The notes below the pieces were generated by a model, which worked only from the letters and a program-made list of their open reading frames with translations, made no database searches and had not been told where the DNA came from. DNA of 6,741 nucleotides from JANOBJ01 sp031411575 (GTDB lineage Bacteria > Pseudomonadota > Gammaproteobacteria > Burkholderiales > Burkholderiaceae_C), in assembly GCA_031411575.1 (NCBI GenBank), contig JANOBJ010000123.1, forward strand, positions 1-6,741, given 5' to 3'. Of the stretch, positions 1 to 5,726 are shown piece by piece; the first letter of the stretch is position 1; every line of letters begins with the position of its first letter. The position numbers and the translations under genes were made by a program.

Positions 1-70
1 GGAACTTGCGGCCGATGCCCAGCTGGGCAATCTCGGCCTCCTTGTGGCGCAGCAGGTCAATCGTGCTGCC
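1..70 (-). repeat. Inverted partial copy of urtD at the window edge
   Basis: The reverse complement of 1-70 aligns without gaps to 137-206 of the forward urtD gene, with 61 of 70 bases identical by hand count. The 23 bases nearest the junction are identical. The nine differences are nearly all at third codon positions; over about 23 codons the only amino-acid change is Ala versus Ser. The fragment encodes the UrtD stretch from GSTIDLL to IGRKF. It meets the forward gene head-on near 68-71, where a short GCCG stretch would fit either side. The synonymous pattern suggests the fragment comes from another functional urtD (a related strain or a second locus) and is not a recent copy of the gene beside it. 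A chimeric read or assembly, or an amplification artefact, is at least as likely as a real rearrangement. Confidence 0.85.
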
Positions 71-685
71 GGCAAAACCACCATGATGGACATCATCACC
101 GGCAAAACCCGGCCCAATGTGGGCACGGTGTTTTTCGGCAGCACGATTGACCTGCTGCGGCACAAGGAGTCAGAAATCGCGCAACTGGGGATCGGTCGCA
201 AGTTCCAGAAACCCACGGTGTTCGAGCAGCTCACGGTGTTTGAGAATCTGGAACTTGCGCTCAAGACCGACAAGGGCGTGAAGTCGTCGATGGTGTTTCG
301 CCTTGATTCGACCCAGAGCGACCGCCTGGCCGATGTGCTGCACACCATCCACCTTGCCGACAGCGTGAGCCGACTGGCCGGCAACCTGAGCCATGGGCAA
401 AAGCAGTGGCTGGAGATTGGCATGCTGCTGATGCAGGACCCCAAACTGCTGCTGCTCGACGAGCCCGTGGCCGGCATGACGGACGAAGAGACCGCGCGCA
501 CGGCTGAGCTGTTCCTCACGCTGAAAGGCAAGCATTCGCTGATGGTGGTGGAGCACGACATGAGCTTCATCCGCACCATCAGCGAGATCGTGACGGTACT
601 GTGCGACGGCTCCGTGCTGGCGCAGGGCACGCTCGATGAGGTGCAGTCCGATGAGCGTGTGATTGAAGTGTATTTGGGAAGATGA
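44..685 (+). CDS. urtD: Urea ABC transporter ATP-binding protein UrtD (5' end lost)
   Basis: This is one of the two cytoplasmic ATPases that power the UrtABCDE high-affinity urea importer. The open frame can begin at a GTG at 44, but only the part from 71 is recognisable UrtD. It enters in the middle of the Walker A motif (AGKTTMMDI, lacking the usual preceding GPNG), because the upstream sequence is a reversed urtD fragment. The roughly 40 N-terminal residues expected for the family are therefore missing. Visible downstream are GIGRKFQKPTVFE (Q-loop region), the signature LSHGQKQW at about 386-409, Walker B LLLLDEP at about 448-468 and the switch histidine in VVEHDMSF. The C-terminus, ending IEVYLGR, looks natural. 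urtE follows after 115 bases on the same strand. As it stands the product could not bind ATP normally. I read it as a truncated representation of a normal gene and not as a working short variant. Confidence 0.9.
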   Translation: MAQQVNRAAGKTTMMDIITGKTRPNVGTVFFGSTIDLLRHKESEIAQLGIGRKFQKPTVFEQLTVFENLELALKTDKGVKSSMVFRLDSTQSDRLADVLHTIHLADSVSRLAGNLSHGQKQWLEIGMLLMQDPKLLLLDEPVAGMTDEETARTAELFLTLKGKHSLMVVEHDMSFIRTISEIVTVLCDGSVLAQGTLDEVQSDERVIEVYLGR

Positions 686-689
686 TGAC

Positions 690-770
690 CCTCCCCCGAA
701 GCGCCTTCGGAGCCTCCCCCTCAAGGGGGCTCCACCAGTGGCCCGGCAAAGCCGGCTCCCCGGTGGCCCC
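690..770. repeat. Hairpin-rich intergenic repeat between urtD and urtE
   Basis: Three dyads are packed in about 80 bases. CCGAAG/CTTCGG with a three-base loop lies at 696-710. GGAGC/GCTCC encloses a C-run and a G-run around TCAA at 709-733. CCGGC-AAA-GCCGG lies at 743-755 and is itself flanked by CCACC (732-736) and GGTGG (762-766). From memory, arrays built on a CCCCCTCAAGGGGG core followed by a CCGGCAAAGCCGG hairpin recur between genes in Comamonadaceae, so this is probably one copy of a dispersed family. It lies inside the urtDE transcription unit, where its structure could tune the relative expression of urtE or protect mRNA ends. No T-run directly follows the hairpins, so a simple intrinsic terminator is not indicated. 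Confidence 0.75.
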
Positions 771-787
771 GTAAAGGCACGTTTTTA

Positions 788-792
788 AAGGA
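788..792 (+). promoter_or_regulatory. Ribosome binding site of urtE
   Basis: AAGGA lies eight bases before the ATG at 801 and supports that start codon. Confidence 0.65.
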
Positions 793-800
793 TCAGGGGC

Positions 801-1493
801 ATGTTGTCCGTCAAGAATGTCAACCAGTACTACAGCGGGTCGCACATCCTGCGCGACGTGAGCCTGGAAGCGCATCTGGGCAAAGTGACCGTGCTGCTGG
901 GTCGCAACGGCGTGGGCAAGACCACGCTGCTCAAGTCGCTGATGGGCCTGGTGCCGATCAAGACTGGCAGCATCGAGTTTGACGGCAAGGCCATCGAACA
1001 TGCGACGCCATATGAACGCGCGCGCGCCGGCATCGGGTTTGTGCCGCAGGGGCGCGAGATTTTCGCGCGGCTCACGGTCGACGAGAACCTGGCGATGGGC
1101 CTGGCCTACAAGAGCGCCAGTACGCCGATCCCGGCTGAGCTATATGCACTGTTTCCGGTGCTCAAGCAGATGCTCAAACGGCGCGGCGGCGACCTGTCAG
1201 GCGGACAGCAGCAGCAACTTGCCATTGCGCGCGCGCTGGCCGCTAAGCCGAAGCTGCTGATTCTGGACGAGCCGACCGAGGGCATCCAGCCGAGCATCAT
1301 CAAGGACATCGGCCGCGTGATCCGCATGCTGGCTGACCGCGGTGACATGGCGATCCTGCTGGTCGAGCAGTACTACGATTTCGCGCGGGACCTGGCCGAC
1401 GACTACCTCGTCATGCAGCGCGGCAATTTCATCGCACGCGGACCGGGCAGCGAGATGGAAGCCAAGGGCATTCGCCAACTCGTGGCGATCTGA
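801..1493 (+). CDS. urtE: Urea ABC transporter ATP-binding protein UrtE
   Basis: This is the second ATPase of the UrtABCDE urea importer, acting on the cytoplasmic face of the UrtBC permease. It has 230 residues, the usual length for UrtE and LivF-type ATPases, and appears intact. Motifs in order are Walker A GRNGVGKTT (34-42), Q-loop VPQGREIF (Q83), signature LSGGQQQQ (132-139) and Walker B LLILDEP (152-158). The H-loop position carries Gln (LVEQYY, Q190), as I recall for LivF/UrtE proteins. The N-terminal LSVKNVNQYYSGSHIL segment is typical of UrtE and distinguishes it from generic LivF. An upstream AAGGA supports the ATG. It follows urtD on the same strand, separated by a hairpin repeat, and is the last plus-strand gene before a convergent junction. 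Urea transport operons are commonly controlled by nitrogen status, but no such site is visible here. Confidence 0.95.
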   Translation: MLSVKNVNQYYSGSHILRDVSLEAHLGKVTVLLGRNGVGKTTLLKSLMGLVPIKTGSIEFDGKAIEHATPYERARAGIGFVPQGREIFARLTVDENLAMGLAYKSASTPIPAELYALFPVLKQMLKRRGGDLSGGQQQQLAIARALAAKPKLLILDEPTEGIQPSIIKDIGRVIRMLADRGDMAILLVEQYYDFARDLADDYLVMQRGNFIARGPGSEMEAKGIRQLVAI

Positions 1494-1518
1494 AGCGTTT
1501 TCACCCACGACATTCATT

Positions 1519-1561
1519 GCTATAAAAATAATAGCTAAGAACGACCATTGGAAGCGGACCA
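1519..1561 (+). repeat. AT-core intergenic repeat, copy 1 (between convergent urtE and HAD gene)
   Basis: It begins with an AT-rich 17-mer bounded by GCTAT and ATAGC, followed by two GACCA words spaced exactly as in the copy at 5727-5769. The copies align without gaps, with 33 of 43 bases identical (15 of 17 in the AT core). Weak similarity may continue to 1585. The AT palindrome resembles short intergenic repeats that I recall from Comamonadaceae genomes. It lies 25 bases after the urtE stop, in the space where urtE and the HAD gene converge. Confidence 0.6.
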
Positions 1562-1629
1562 CCGGCACTTTTCATTAAAAATTGGTGCTGCGGGAGCCAT
1601 TGGAGACCGCGCTGCACTCAAGCCCCGCT

Positions 1630-2346
1630 CTAGCAACCCAGCGTGTCCGCCAGCGCGGTCAGACTGGCCGCATGCAGATCGTTGTCGGGCCTGGGTGACA
1701 CGTCTTTCGGCTGCGCGGCGCCAAATTCCAGAGGCCGCTCAATGTAGGCGGTGTGCAGGCCGCAGGCGCGTGCGCCCGCCAGGTCGTCGTGGTGCGCCGC
1801 CACCAGCATCACATCCTGCGGCGGCAGGTCAAATACCGTGGCCACGCCCAGGTAGGTGGCCGGGTTGGGTTTGTAGGCGCGGAACACTTCGGCGCTCAGC
1901 ACGCAGTCCCAGGGCAGGCCGGCGCGCTTGGCCATGTTGGTGAGGAGGCCGATGTTGCCGTTGGACAGGGTGCAGATGGTATACCGGCGCTTCAGGCGTT
2001 TCAGGCCCGCCACGCTGTCCGGCCACGGATCGAGCCGGTGCCAGACACGGTTGAGGTGCTTGCGCTGGGCTTCGTCCAGGTGGGTCAGACCAAACTCCGG
2101 CAGCATGCTGTCCAGGATCATCCGGTGCAGATCGTCAATCAGTGTCCAGCCCAGTTCGCGACGTGCCACGCGTGCCATGGCTGGCTGGTAGCCGGCGCGC
2201 CAGGCCAGTGCAAAGGCGGCGCCATCGACCTGCGGGTACAGCGCTGACATCTCGCGCACGATGCTGCCGTGCCAATCCACCACGGTGCCAAAGATATCGA
2301 AAGCCAGCACCTTGACGCTGGCGACCGGTACGGGAGGAGCGTTCAT
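1630..2346 (-). CDS. HAD-superfamily hydrolase, haloacid dehalogenase type II-like
   Basis: This is a 238-residue cytoplasmic hydrolase of the haloacid dehalogenase superfamily, most like type II L-2-haloacid dehalogenases (hydrolytic removal of halogen from 2-haloacids). Motif I is FDIFGTVVDW with nucleophile D17. Motif II is TLSNG (S128, N129). The lysine motif is YKPNPATY (K159, Y165). Motif IV is LVAAHHDDLAGAR (D188). Against L-DEX of Pseudomonas YL as I remember it, D10, R41, S118, K151, Y157 and D180 have equivalents (R50 for R41), but S175 and N177 appear as Ala183 and His185, and Tyr12 as Phe19. The true substrate may therefore differ. The ATG at 2346 was chosen because it gives a family-like N-terminus. 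A TTG 51 bases upstream is possible but has no support, and no strong ribosome site is visible. The gene follows ureD by 61 bases on the same strand. Confidence 0.85.
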   Translation of the reverse strand: MNAPPVPVASVKVLAFDIFGTVVDWHGSIVREMSALYPQVDGAAFALAWRAGYQPAMARVARRELGWTLIDDLHRMILDSMLPEFGLTHLDEAQRKHLNRVWHRLDPWPDSVAGLKRLKRRYTICTLSNGNIGLLTNMAKRAGLPWDCVLSAEVFRAYKPNPATYLGVATVFDLPPQDVMLVAAHHDDLAGARACGLHTAYIERPLEFGAAQPKDVSPRPDNDLHAASLTALADTLGC

Positions 2347-2407
2347 GCGTGCATGGTAGCGCGTCACGCACTCGGGATGTTGCGCGTCAAAAAACAAAAC
2401 TTTGGTG

Positions 2408-3238
2408 CTACGTCGCCCAGACGCGCGGACTGCTGCCGCGCAGCTGCCACAGGTCTGCGCGCCACTGGTCGCGCACCGCGCGCAACAGCTGCATGGCCGG
2501 CTCCACCACCGGAGCCAGCACGCGCACCACCACCACTTGCGGGTTTGGCGAGGTGGCGCCGGCCGTGCGCGCCAACGCGTGGTCGTCGATCAGCGCGCGC
2601 GCGGCCTCCAGCGCCCGGTCGCGGCGCGGGCGTGCAATGGCGGCGCCCGCCACGAAGAACAGCGTGGCCATGCAGCGCTGGCCGGCCAGTGCCAGCGGGC
2701 TGTCCATCAGCCGCGCGTCCTGCGCATCGATACGTCCGCGCTCCAGCCACACGCCGGGCACCTCCAGGTGCTGCGAGAAACTGCCGCGCACGAAAGGCCG
2801 GCTGGCGGCGGGCAGGCCGAGCGACGTGACATCCCAGCCGATCAGTTCTGCGCCCGGGGCCAGATCAAACGCGGCGTGGTTGACGGCATTGCAGCCGCTG
2901 TAGGCCAGTGCCTCCAATGGCAGCCATTCAAGGCGCGCACCGGCTTCGAGCCGGGCGCGCACGGTTTGCGTGGCCAGCTCACCTTCCGAGCGGTAAAAGC
3001 GCGTGGCGCCGGGGGTGGTGATCAGGGCGTGGGCGCCGGCGGCAAGGGTGATGCCGATGTCCAGCGCATCGCCGCCGACCAGTCCACCCGGCGGATGCAC
3101 CAGCACGTTGTGGCAGATGGCATCGCCCTCGGGGTACAGGCTTTGCAGGATGCGCAGTGGCCCGTCGTGCTGGTAGCGCGCCACGCAGCGCTGGTTTTCA
3201 AGGCTGTAGTCAAGCTGGAGTCGGGCGTGCCAGGGCAT
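2408..3238 (-). CDS. ureD: Urease accessory protein UreD
   Basis: UreD (UreH) is the urease chaperone that binds apo-urease and, with UreF and UreG, lets carbonate and nickel enter the active site. The 276-residue product is of normal length. Recognisable blocks are the N-terminal MPWHARLQLDY, RILQSLYPEG (29-38), the family signature HPPGGLVGGDALDI (48-61), TTPGATRFYRS (74-84), EWLPLEALAYSG (104-115) and the C-terminal LWQLRGSSPRVWAT. The ATG at 3238 matches the family's usual N-terminus; an in-frame GTG at 3274 would add 12 residues. Neither start has a strong ribosome site. It begins 43 bases after the stop of the upstream binding-protein gene, so the two are probably cotranscribed. ureABC and the other accessory genes are not downstream; the HAD gene takes that place. 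This is unusual, because ureD normally heads the ure cluster in this group. Confidence 0.93.
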   Translation of the reverse strand: MPWHARLQLDYSLENQRCVARYQHDGPLRILQSLYPEGDAICHNVLVHPPGGLVGGDALDIGITLAAGAHALITTPGATRFYRSEGELATQTVRARLEAGARLEWLPLEALAYSGCNAVNHAAFDLAPGAELIGWDVTSLGLPAASRPFVRGSFSQHLEVPGVWLERGRIDAQDARLMDSPLALAGQRCMATLFFVAGAAIARPRRDRALEAARALIDDHALARTAGATSPNPQVVVVRVLAPVVEPAMQLLRAVRDQWRADLWQLRGSSPRVWAT

Positions 3239-3281
3239 GGAGCCCGAGTGTACGTGGGGTGCGCGGCGGCGCACCGGGGCG

Positions 3282-4325
3282 TCAGGCCTTCACCATGCGC
3301 TCCGCGCGCGGCGGCAGCATCGACAAGTTGAAGATCCCGTCGGCGGCCGGTCGCGCCTTGAGGTTGAATACCTCCACTACTTCGTCAACCTGCTGCTCCA
3401 GATAGAGCTTGCGGATGTCGCCCAGCCCATGGCTCTGGGTGTCGGCGGCGCCGACGTACTGCGCGGTGATTTTCCAGCGGTCCAGTTCCACCTTGTCGTC
3501 CAGGATCGGTTCGCGCAGCTTGGTCGCCGCCATGGCGGGCGCGGGGTTGGCGAAGGTTTCCACAACCGCGCGGTTGGTGGCGCGCAGGAAACCCGCCACG
3601 GCCTTGGGGTTCTGGGTGATCAGGTTGTTGCCCGCCAGGATCGCGTTGCCATACAGGTTGACGCCCGCGCTGGCGTATTGCAACACCGACAACTCGTCGG
3701 TTTTCATGCGCGCAAACAGCGACACGGCTGAGTCATGAAAATAGGTGGCGCCGTCCACGTCGCCGCGCACCACCACGTTGTCGCGCGCGCTGAAATCGGT
3801 GGTGGCCCAGGCGAACAGGTCTGGCTTGACTCGCAGCTTGCGCGCCACCATCGGCCATGCCCGGCGCGTCGACTCGACCGCCGCAGCGGCGATCTTCTTG
3901 CCTTCCAGGCTGCGGAAATCACCGGTGATGCCGCGGTCCTTGCGGCCGATGATCACAAACGGCGCGCGGTTGTAATACTGGTACACCGCCTGCACCAGCG
4001 GCGTGCCTGGGTTCTGCGCGTTGAACTCGATCAGCGAGCTGATGTCGCCCAGCCCCATCTGGTTGACGCCGCTGGCAATGCGCGTGATGGACGCGACGGA
4101 CCCGGCGCCCACGTCAATGGTCACGTCCAGCCCTTCGTCCTTGTAGTAGCCCTTGCTCTGGGCCAGGAAGAACGGCGAAGTCTGGCCCGTGATGCGGAAG
4201 TCCAGTGTGAACTTGATCGGCGTGAGGCGGGGCGTGGACTGCGACCAGACAGCCGGCGCGGCAAGCGAGGCGGCAAAGGCAGTGGCAAGCGAGGGCGCGG
4301 TGGCGAGGAACAGGCGGCGTTTCAT
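3282..4325 (-). CDS. NitT/TauT-type ABC transporter periplasmic substrate-binding protein
   Basis: This is a 347-residue solute receptor of the NMT1/THI5-like, SsuA/TauA superfamily, which delivers a small molecule to an inner-membrane ABC permease. Residues 1-28 form an export signal: MKRRLFLATA, a hydrophobic Ala-rich core, then AVWS with likely cleavage near 28/29. The RRLFL pattern is compatible with the Tat route, though Sec is possible. The mature part has the family hallmarks KFTLDFRITGQTSPFFLAQSKGYY (in two parts, 38-48 and 49-61), DEGLDVTI (63-70) and an SITRIASGVNQMGLGD segment (79-94). The ATG at 4325 is fixed by GGAG six bases upstream; an in-frame start 33 bases earlier lacks this and would put charged residues before the signal. 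It is divergent from the Rieske gene and leads into ureD. A permease of the same transporter class lies at the right edge and may be its partner. The ligand cannot be assigned; pyrimidines, sulfonates, nitrate-like anions and aromatic acids are all known in the superfamily. Confidence 0.9.
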   Translation of the reverse strand: MKRRLFLATAPSLATAFAASLAAPAVWSQSTPRLTPIKFTLDFRITGQTSPFFLAQSKGYYKDEGLDVTIDVGAGSVASITRIASGVNQMGLGDISSLIEFNAQNPGTPLVQAVYQYYNRAPFVIIGRKDRGITGDFRSLEGKKIAAAAVESTRRAWPMVARKLRVKPDLFAWATTDFSARDNVVVRGDVDGATYFHDSAVSLFARMKTDELSVLQYASAGVNLYGNAILAGNNLITQNPKAVAGFLRATNRAVVETFANPAPAMAATKLREPILDDKVELDRWKITAQYVGAADTQSHGLGDIRKLYLEQQVDEVVEVFNLKARPAADGIFNLSMLPPRAERMVKA

Positions 4326-4331
4326 GGACTT

Positions 4332-4335
4332 CTCC
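4332..4335 (-). promoter_or_regulatory. Ribosome binding site of the substrate-binding protein gene
   Basis: GGAG on the minus strand lies six bases before the ATG at 4325. It decides that start over the in-frame codon at 4358. Confidence 0.75.
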
Positions 4336-4388
4336 GGAAAAAGGTCATTGACAACCAAGACCAGCGCCGGTGCGCGCGGCCGGGCGGT

Positions 4389-4450
4389 TCAAGAGCAATT
4401 TCCGGGCGGCCCGTTTTGGTGCACAGGCGCTGAACGCTTCTACTCTTGCC
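4389..4450 (+). repeat. Left arm of interrupted inverted repeat
   Basis: The outer block at 4389-4405 begins TCAAGAGCAATTTCCGG and the inner block at 4431-4450 contains CGCTTCTACTCTTGCC. Both recur exactly, inverted, in the arm at 4567-4620. The 25 bases between the blocks (4406-4430) do not match the 17 bases at the same place in the other arm. CAAGAG and CTCTTG bound the arm itself. Confidence 0.9.
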
Positions 4451-4498
4451 ACCACCGAAGCAGGACGCATGCCAATGCGGTGCCAGGGCGTGGTCGAG

Positions 4499-4530
4499 TC
4501 GAATGGTCTGGAGCCGCATGGACCAGTCGA
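4499..4530. promoter_or_regulatory. Operator-like dyad in the centre of the divergent region
   Basis: TCGAATGGTC at 4499-4508 and GACCAGTCGA at 4521-4530 are inverted with one mismatch and a 12-base spacer. The geometry would suit a dimeric regulator or a small hairpin. No regulator gene is present in the window, so this is suggestive only. Confidence 0.4.
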
Positions 4531-4566
4531 ACCGCCAGGTCTGGTTCGGTATTTGCTAGCATCTGC

Positions 4567-4620
4567 GGCAAGAGTAGAAGCGTTCACCAGTTCCAACCGC
4601 TGGCCGGAAATTGCTCTTGA
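4567..4620 (-). repeat. Right arm of interrupted inverted repeat
   Basis: It is the reverse complement of the left-arm blocks: 4567-4586 matches 4431-4450 over all 20 bases, and 4604-4620 matches 4389-4405 over all 17. The intervening 17 bases differ in sequence and length from the left arm. The arm ends 25 bases before the Rieske start codon. No target-site duplication is evident at the outer edges of the pair. Confidence 0.9.
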
Positions 4621-4634
4621 TCCTCACCCCTTCA

Positions 4635-4639
4635 AGGAG
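4635..4639 (+). promoter_or_regulatory. Ribosome binding site of the Rieske oxygenase gene
   Basis: AGGAG lies six bases before the ATG at 4646 and fixes that start, ruling out the 92-codon upstream extension of the open frame. Confidence 0.85.
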
Positions 4640-4645
4640 CGCTTC

Positions 4646-5704
4646 ATGCTGGTCACCCGACAACCCGTTTTCCGAAAGTTCTGGCACGCCGTGATGCCGC
4701 TGAGCGAACTGGCGTCCGGGCCCAAGCCGTTCACGCTGCTGGGCGAGAACATCGTGCTGTTTCTCGACGCCCGCGGTGAGCCCGCGGCGCTGCGCGACCG
4801 CTGCTGCCACCGCACCGCGCGACTGTCCAAAGGCTGGTGCGTGGATGACGAAGGCAAAGCGTGCAGCCAGGGCGACCTGCAATGCGGCTACCACGGCTGG
4901 ACATACGACCGGGGCGGCAAGGTCATCCGAATCCCGCAGTACGAAGCCGGCCGCGCCGCGCCGCCGGACTACAAAACCACCTCATACCGGTGCACCGCGC
5001 GCTATGGCTACGCCTGGGTGGCGCTGGATGAGCCCGAAACCGATATTCCCGACATCCCCGAGTTCTCGGACCCGGGCTACCGCACGATCTTCCAGTTTTA
5101 TGAGCGCTGGGCAACAAGCCCGATGCGCGCGCTGGAAAACTCGTTTGACAACTCGCACTTCAGCTTCGTGCACCGCGCCACGTTTGGGGTGGCGGCGTCA
5201 CCCAAGCCCAGCAAGTACGAGCTGGTCGAAAACGGGACCGGGTTCTATGCCGAGACGGTGATCGACGCCACCAACCCGGAGAAATTTCACCGCATCAGCG
5301 GCGTGACCGACCCGATCACGCAGCGCCACATGCGCAACGCGTACTTTCTGCCGTTTTCACGGCGGCTGGATATCGAGTACCCGTCGGGCATCCGCCACGT
5401 CATCATCAACTGCTTCACGCCGATCGACGACGGCACCATGCAGCTGTGCCAATGGCTGTTTCGCAACGACACGGAAGCCGACTGCCCGGCGCAGATGCTG
5501 ATCGACTTTGACGACGAGATCACGCGCGAGGACAAGGACATTCTGGAATCCACCGATCCCGACGCGGTGGTAGACCTGCGCCGCCGCGGGGTGGAGTACT
5601 CGATGGATTCCGACCGCCCGGGCGTACTGATCCGCCGAAAGCTCATGGAATTGCTGGCGCGCCACGGCGAGCAGGAAATCCACCGCCTTTCCACCGTGGC
5701 ATAG
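4646..5704 (+). CDS. Rieske [2Fe-2S] non-haem iron oxygenase, oxygenase component
   Basis: This 352-residue cytoplasmic oxygenase subunit uses electrons from a separate reductase to activate O2 for ring hydroxylation or O-/N-demethylation. The Rieske cluster ligands are C53 and H55 (RCCHR) and C80 and H83 (CGYHGW). Catalytic iron is held by H171 and H176 in NSFDNSHFSFVH, with bridging D168; D296 in REDKDILES is the likely third ligand. Length and the CGYHGW motif suit the VanA-like, single-subunit-type group, which includes O- and N-demethylases. The 24 residues between H55 and C80 exceed the usual 15-17 and hold extra cysteines C65 and C73; C54 is another. The start is set by AGGAG. The gene is divergent from the binding-protein gene and convergent with the deaminase. 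No reductase or ferredoxin is encoded in the window, so its electron donor must lie elsewhere. The substrate is unknown. Confidence 0.92.
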   Translation: MLVTRQPVFRKFWHAVMPLSELASGPKPFTLLGENIVLFLDARGEPAALRDRCCHRTARLSKGWCVDDEGKACSQGDLQCGYHGWTYDRGGKVIRIPQYEAGRAAPPDYKTTSYRCTARYGYAWVALDEPETDIPDIPEFSDPGYRTIFQFYERWATSPMRALENSFDNSHFSFVHRATFGVAASPKPSKYELVENGTGFYAETVIDATNPEKFHRISGVTDPITQRHMRNAYFLPFSRRLDIEYPSGIRHVIINCFTPIDDGTMQLCQWLFRNDTEADCPAQMLIDFDDEITREDKDILESTDPDAVVDLRRRGVEYSMDSDRPGVLIRRKLMELLARHGEQEIHRLSTVA

Positions 5705-5726
5705 CTGCCTGTCGCTGCCTATAAAC

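Larger units (their letters stand above)
4326..4645. promoter_or_regulatory. Divergent promoter region, binding-protein gene / Rieske gene
   Basis: This 320-base gap separates two divergently read genes and should hold both promoters. No coding region is credible: the frame open across it (from 4370) merely extends the Rieske gene upstream and lacks a ribosome site. It contains a long interrupted inverted repeat (arms 4389-4450 and 4567-4620) whose 116-base centre carries further short dyads: CGCAT-4-ATGCG at 4466-4479, TCGAATGGTC/GACCAGTCGA at 4499-4530 (one mismatch) and CGAACC-9-GGTTCG at 4528-4548. GGTCTGG occurs at 4505 and again at 4538, 33 bases apart. I could not assign -35/-10 elements with confidence. 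Confidence 0.6.

Noticed and set aside
170..724. Long open frame on the minus strand over urtD
   Set aside because: It is antisense to a gene with clear ABC ATPase motifs. Its His/Gln/Arg-rich product matches nothing I recognise; it is a by-product of GC-rich codon use.
782..786. Five-T run after the hairpins before urtE as an intrinsic terminator
   Set aside because: The run starts well beyond the last stem and is followed at once by the urtE ribosome site, so it does not have terminator geometry.
2387..2407. T-rich stretch (minus strand) after ureD as a terminator
   Set aside because: Only a weak four-pair stem precedes it, inside the ureD 3' end, so I did not call a terminator between ureD and the HAD gene.
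2402..3331. 309-codon plus-strand open frame across ureD
   Set aside because: It lies opposite an unmistakable UreD, its product is low-complexity (Ala, Arg, Gly, His), and it runs into the neighbouring gene.
3735..4433. 232-codon plus-strand open frame over the binding-protein gene
   Set aside because: It is the antisense shadow of a protein with a signal peptide and family motifs, and it has no recognisable domain.
4389..4620. Classical insertion sequence
   Set aside because: There is no transposase frame and no visible target-site duplication. The length would only fit a small non-autonomous element, which remains a hypothesis.
4370..4645. 92-codon N-terminal extension of the Rieske protein
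   Set aside because: The strong AGGAG before the ATG at 4646 and the family-like N-terminus there fix the start. The extension crosses the inverted repeat arms and has no ribosome site.
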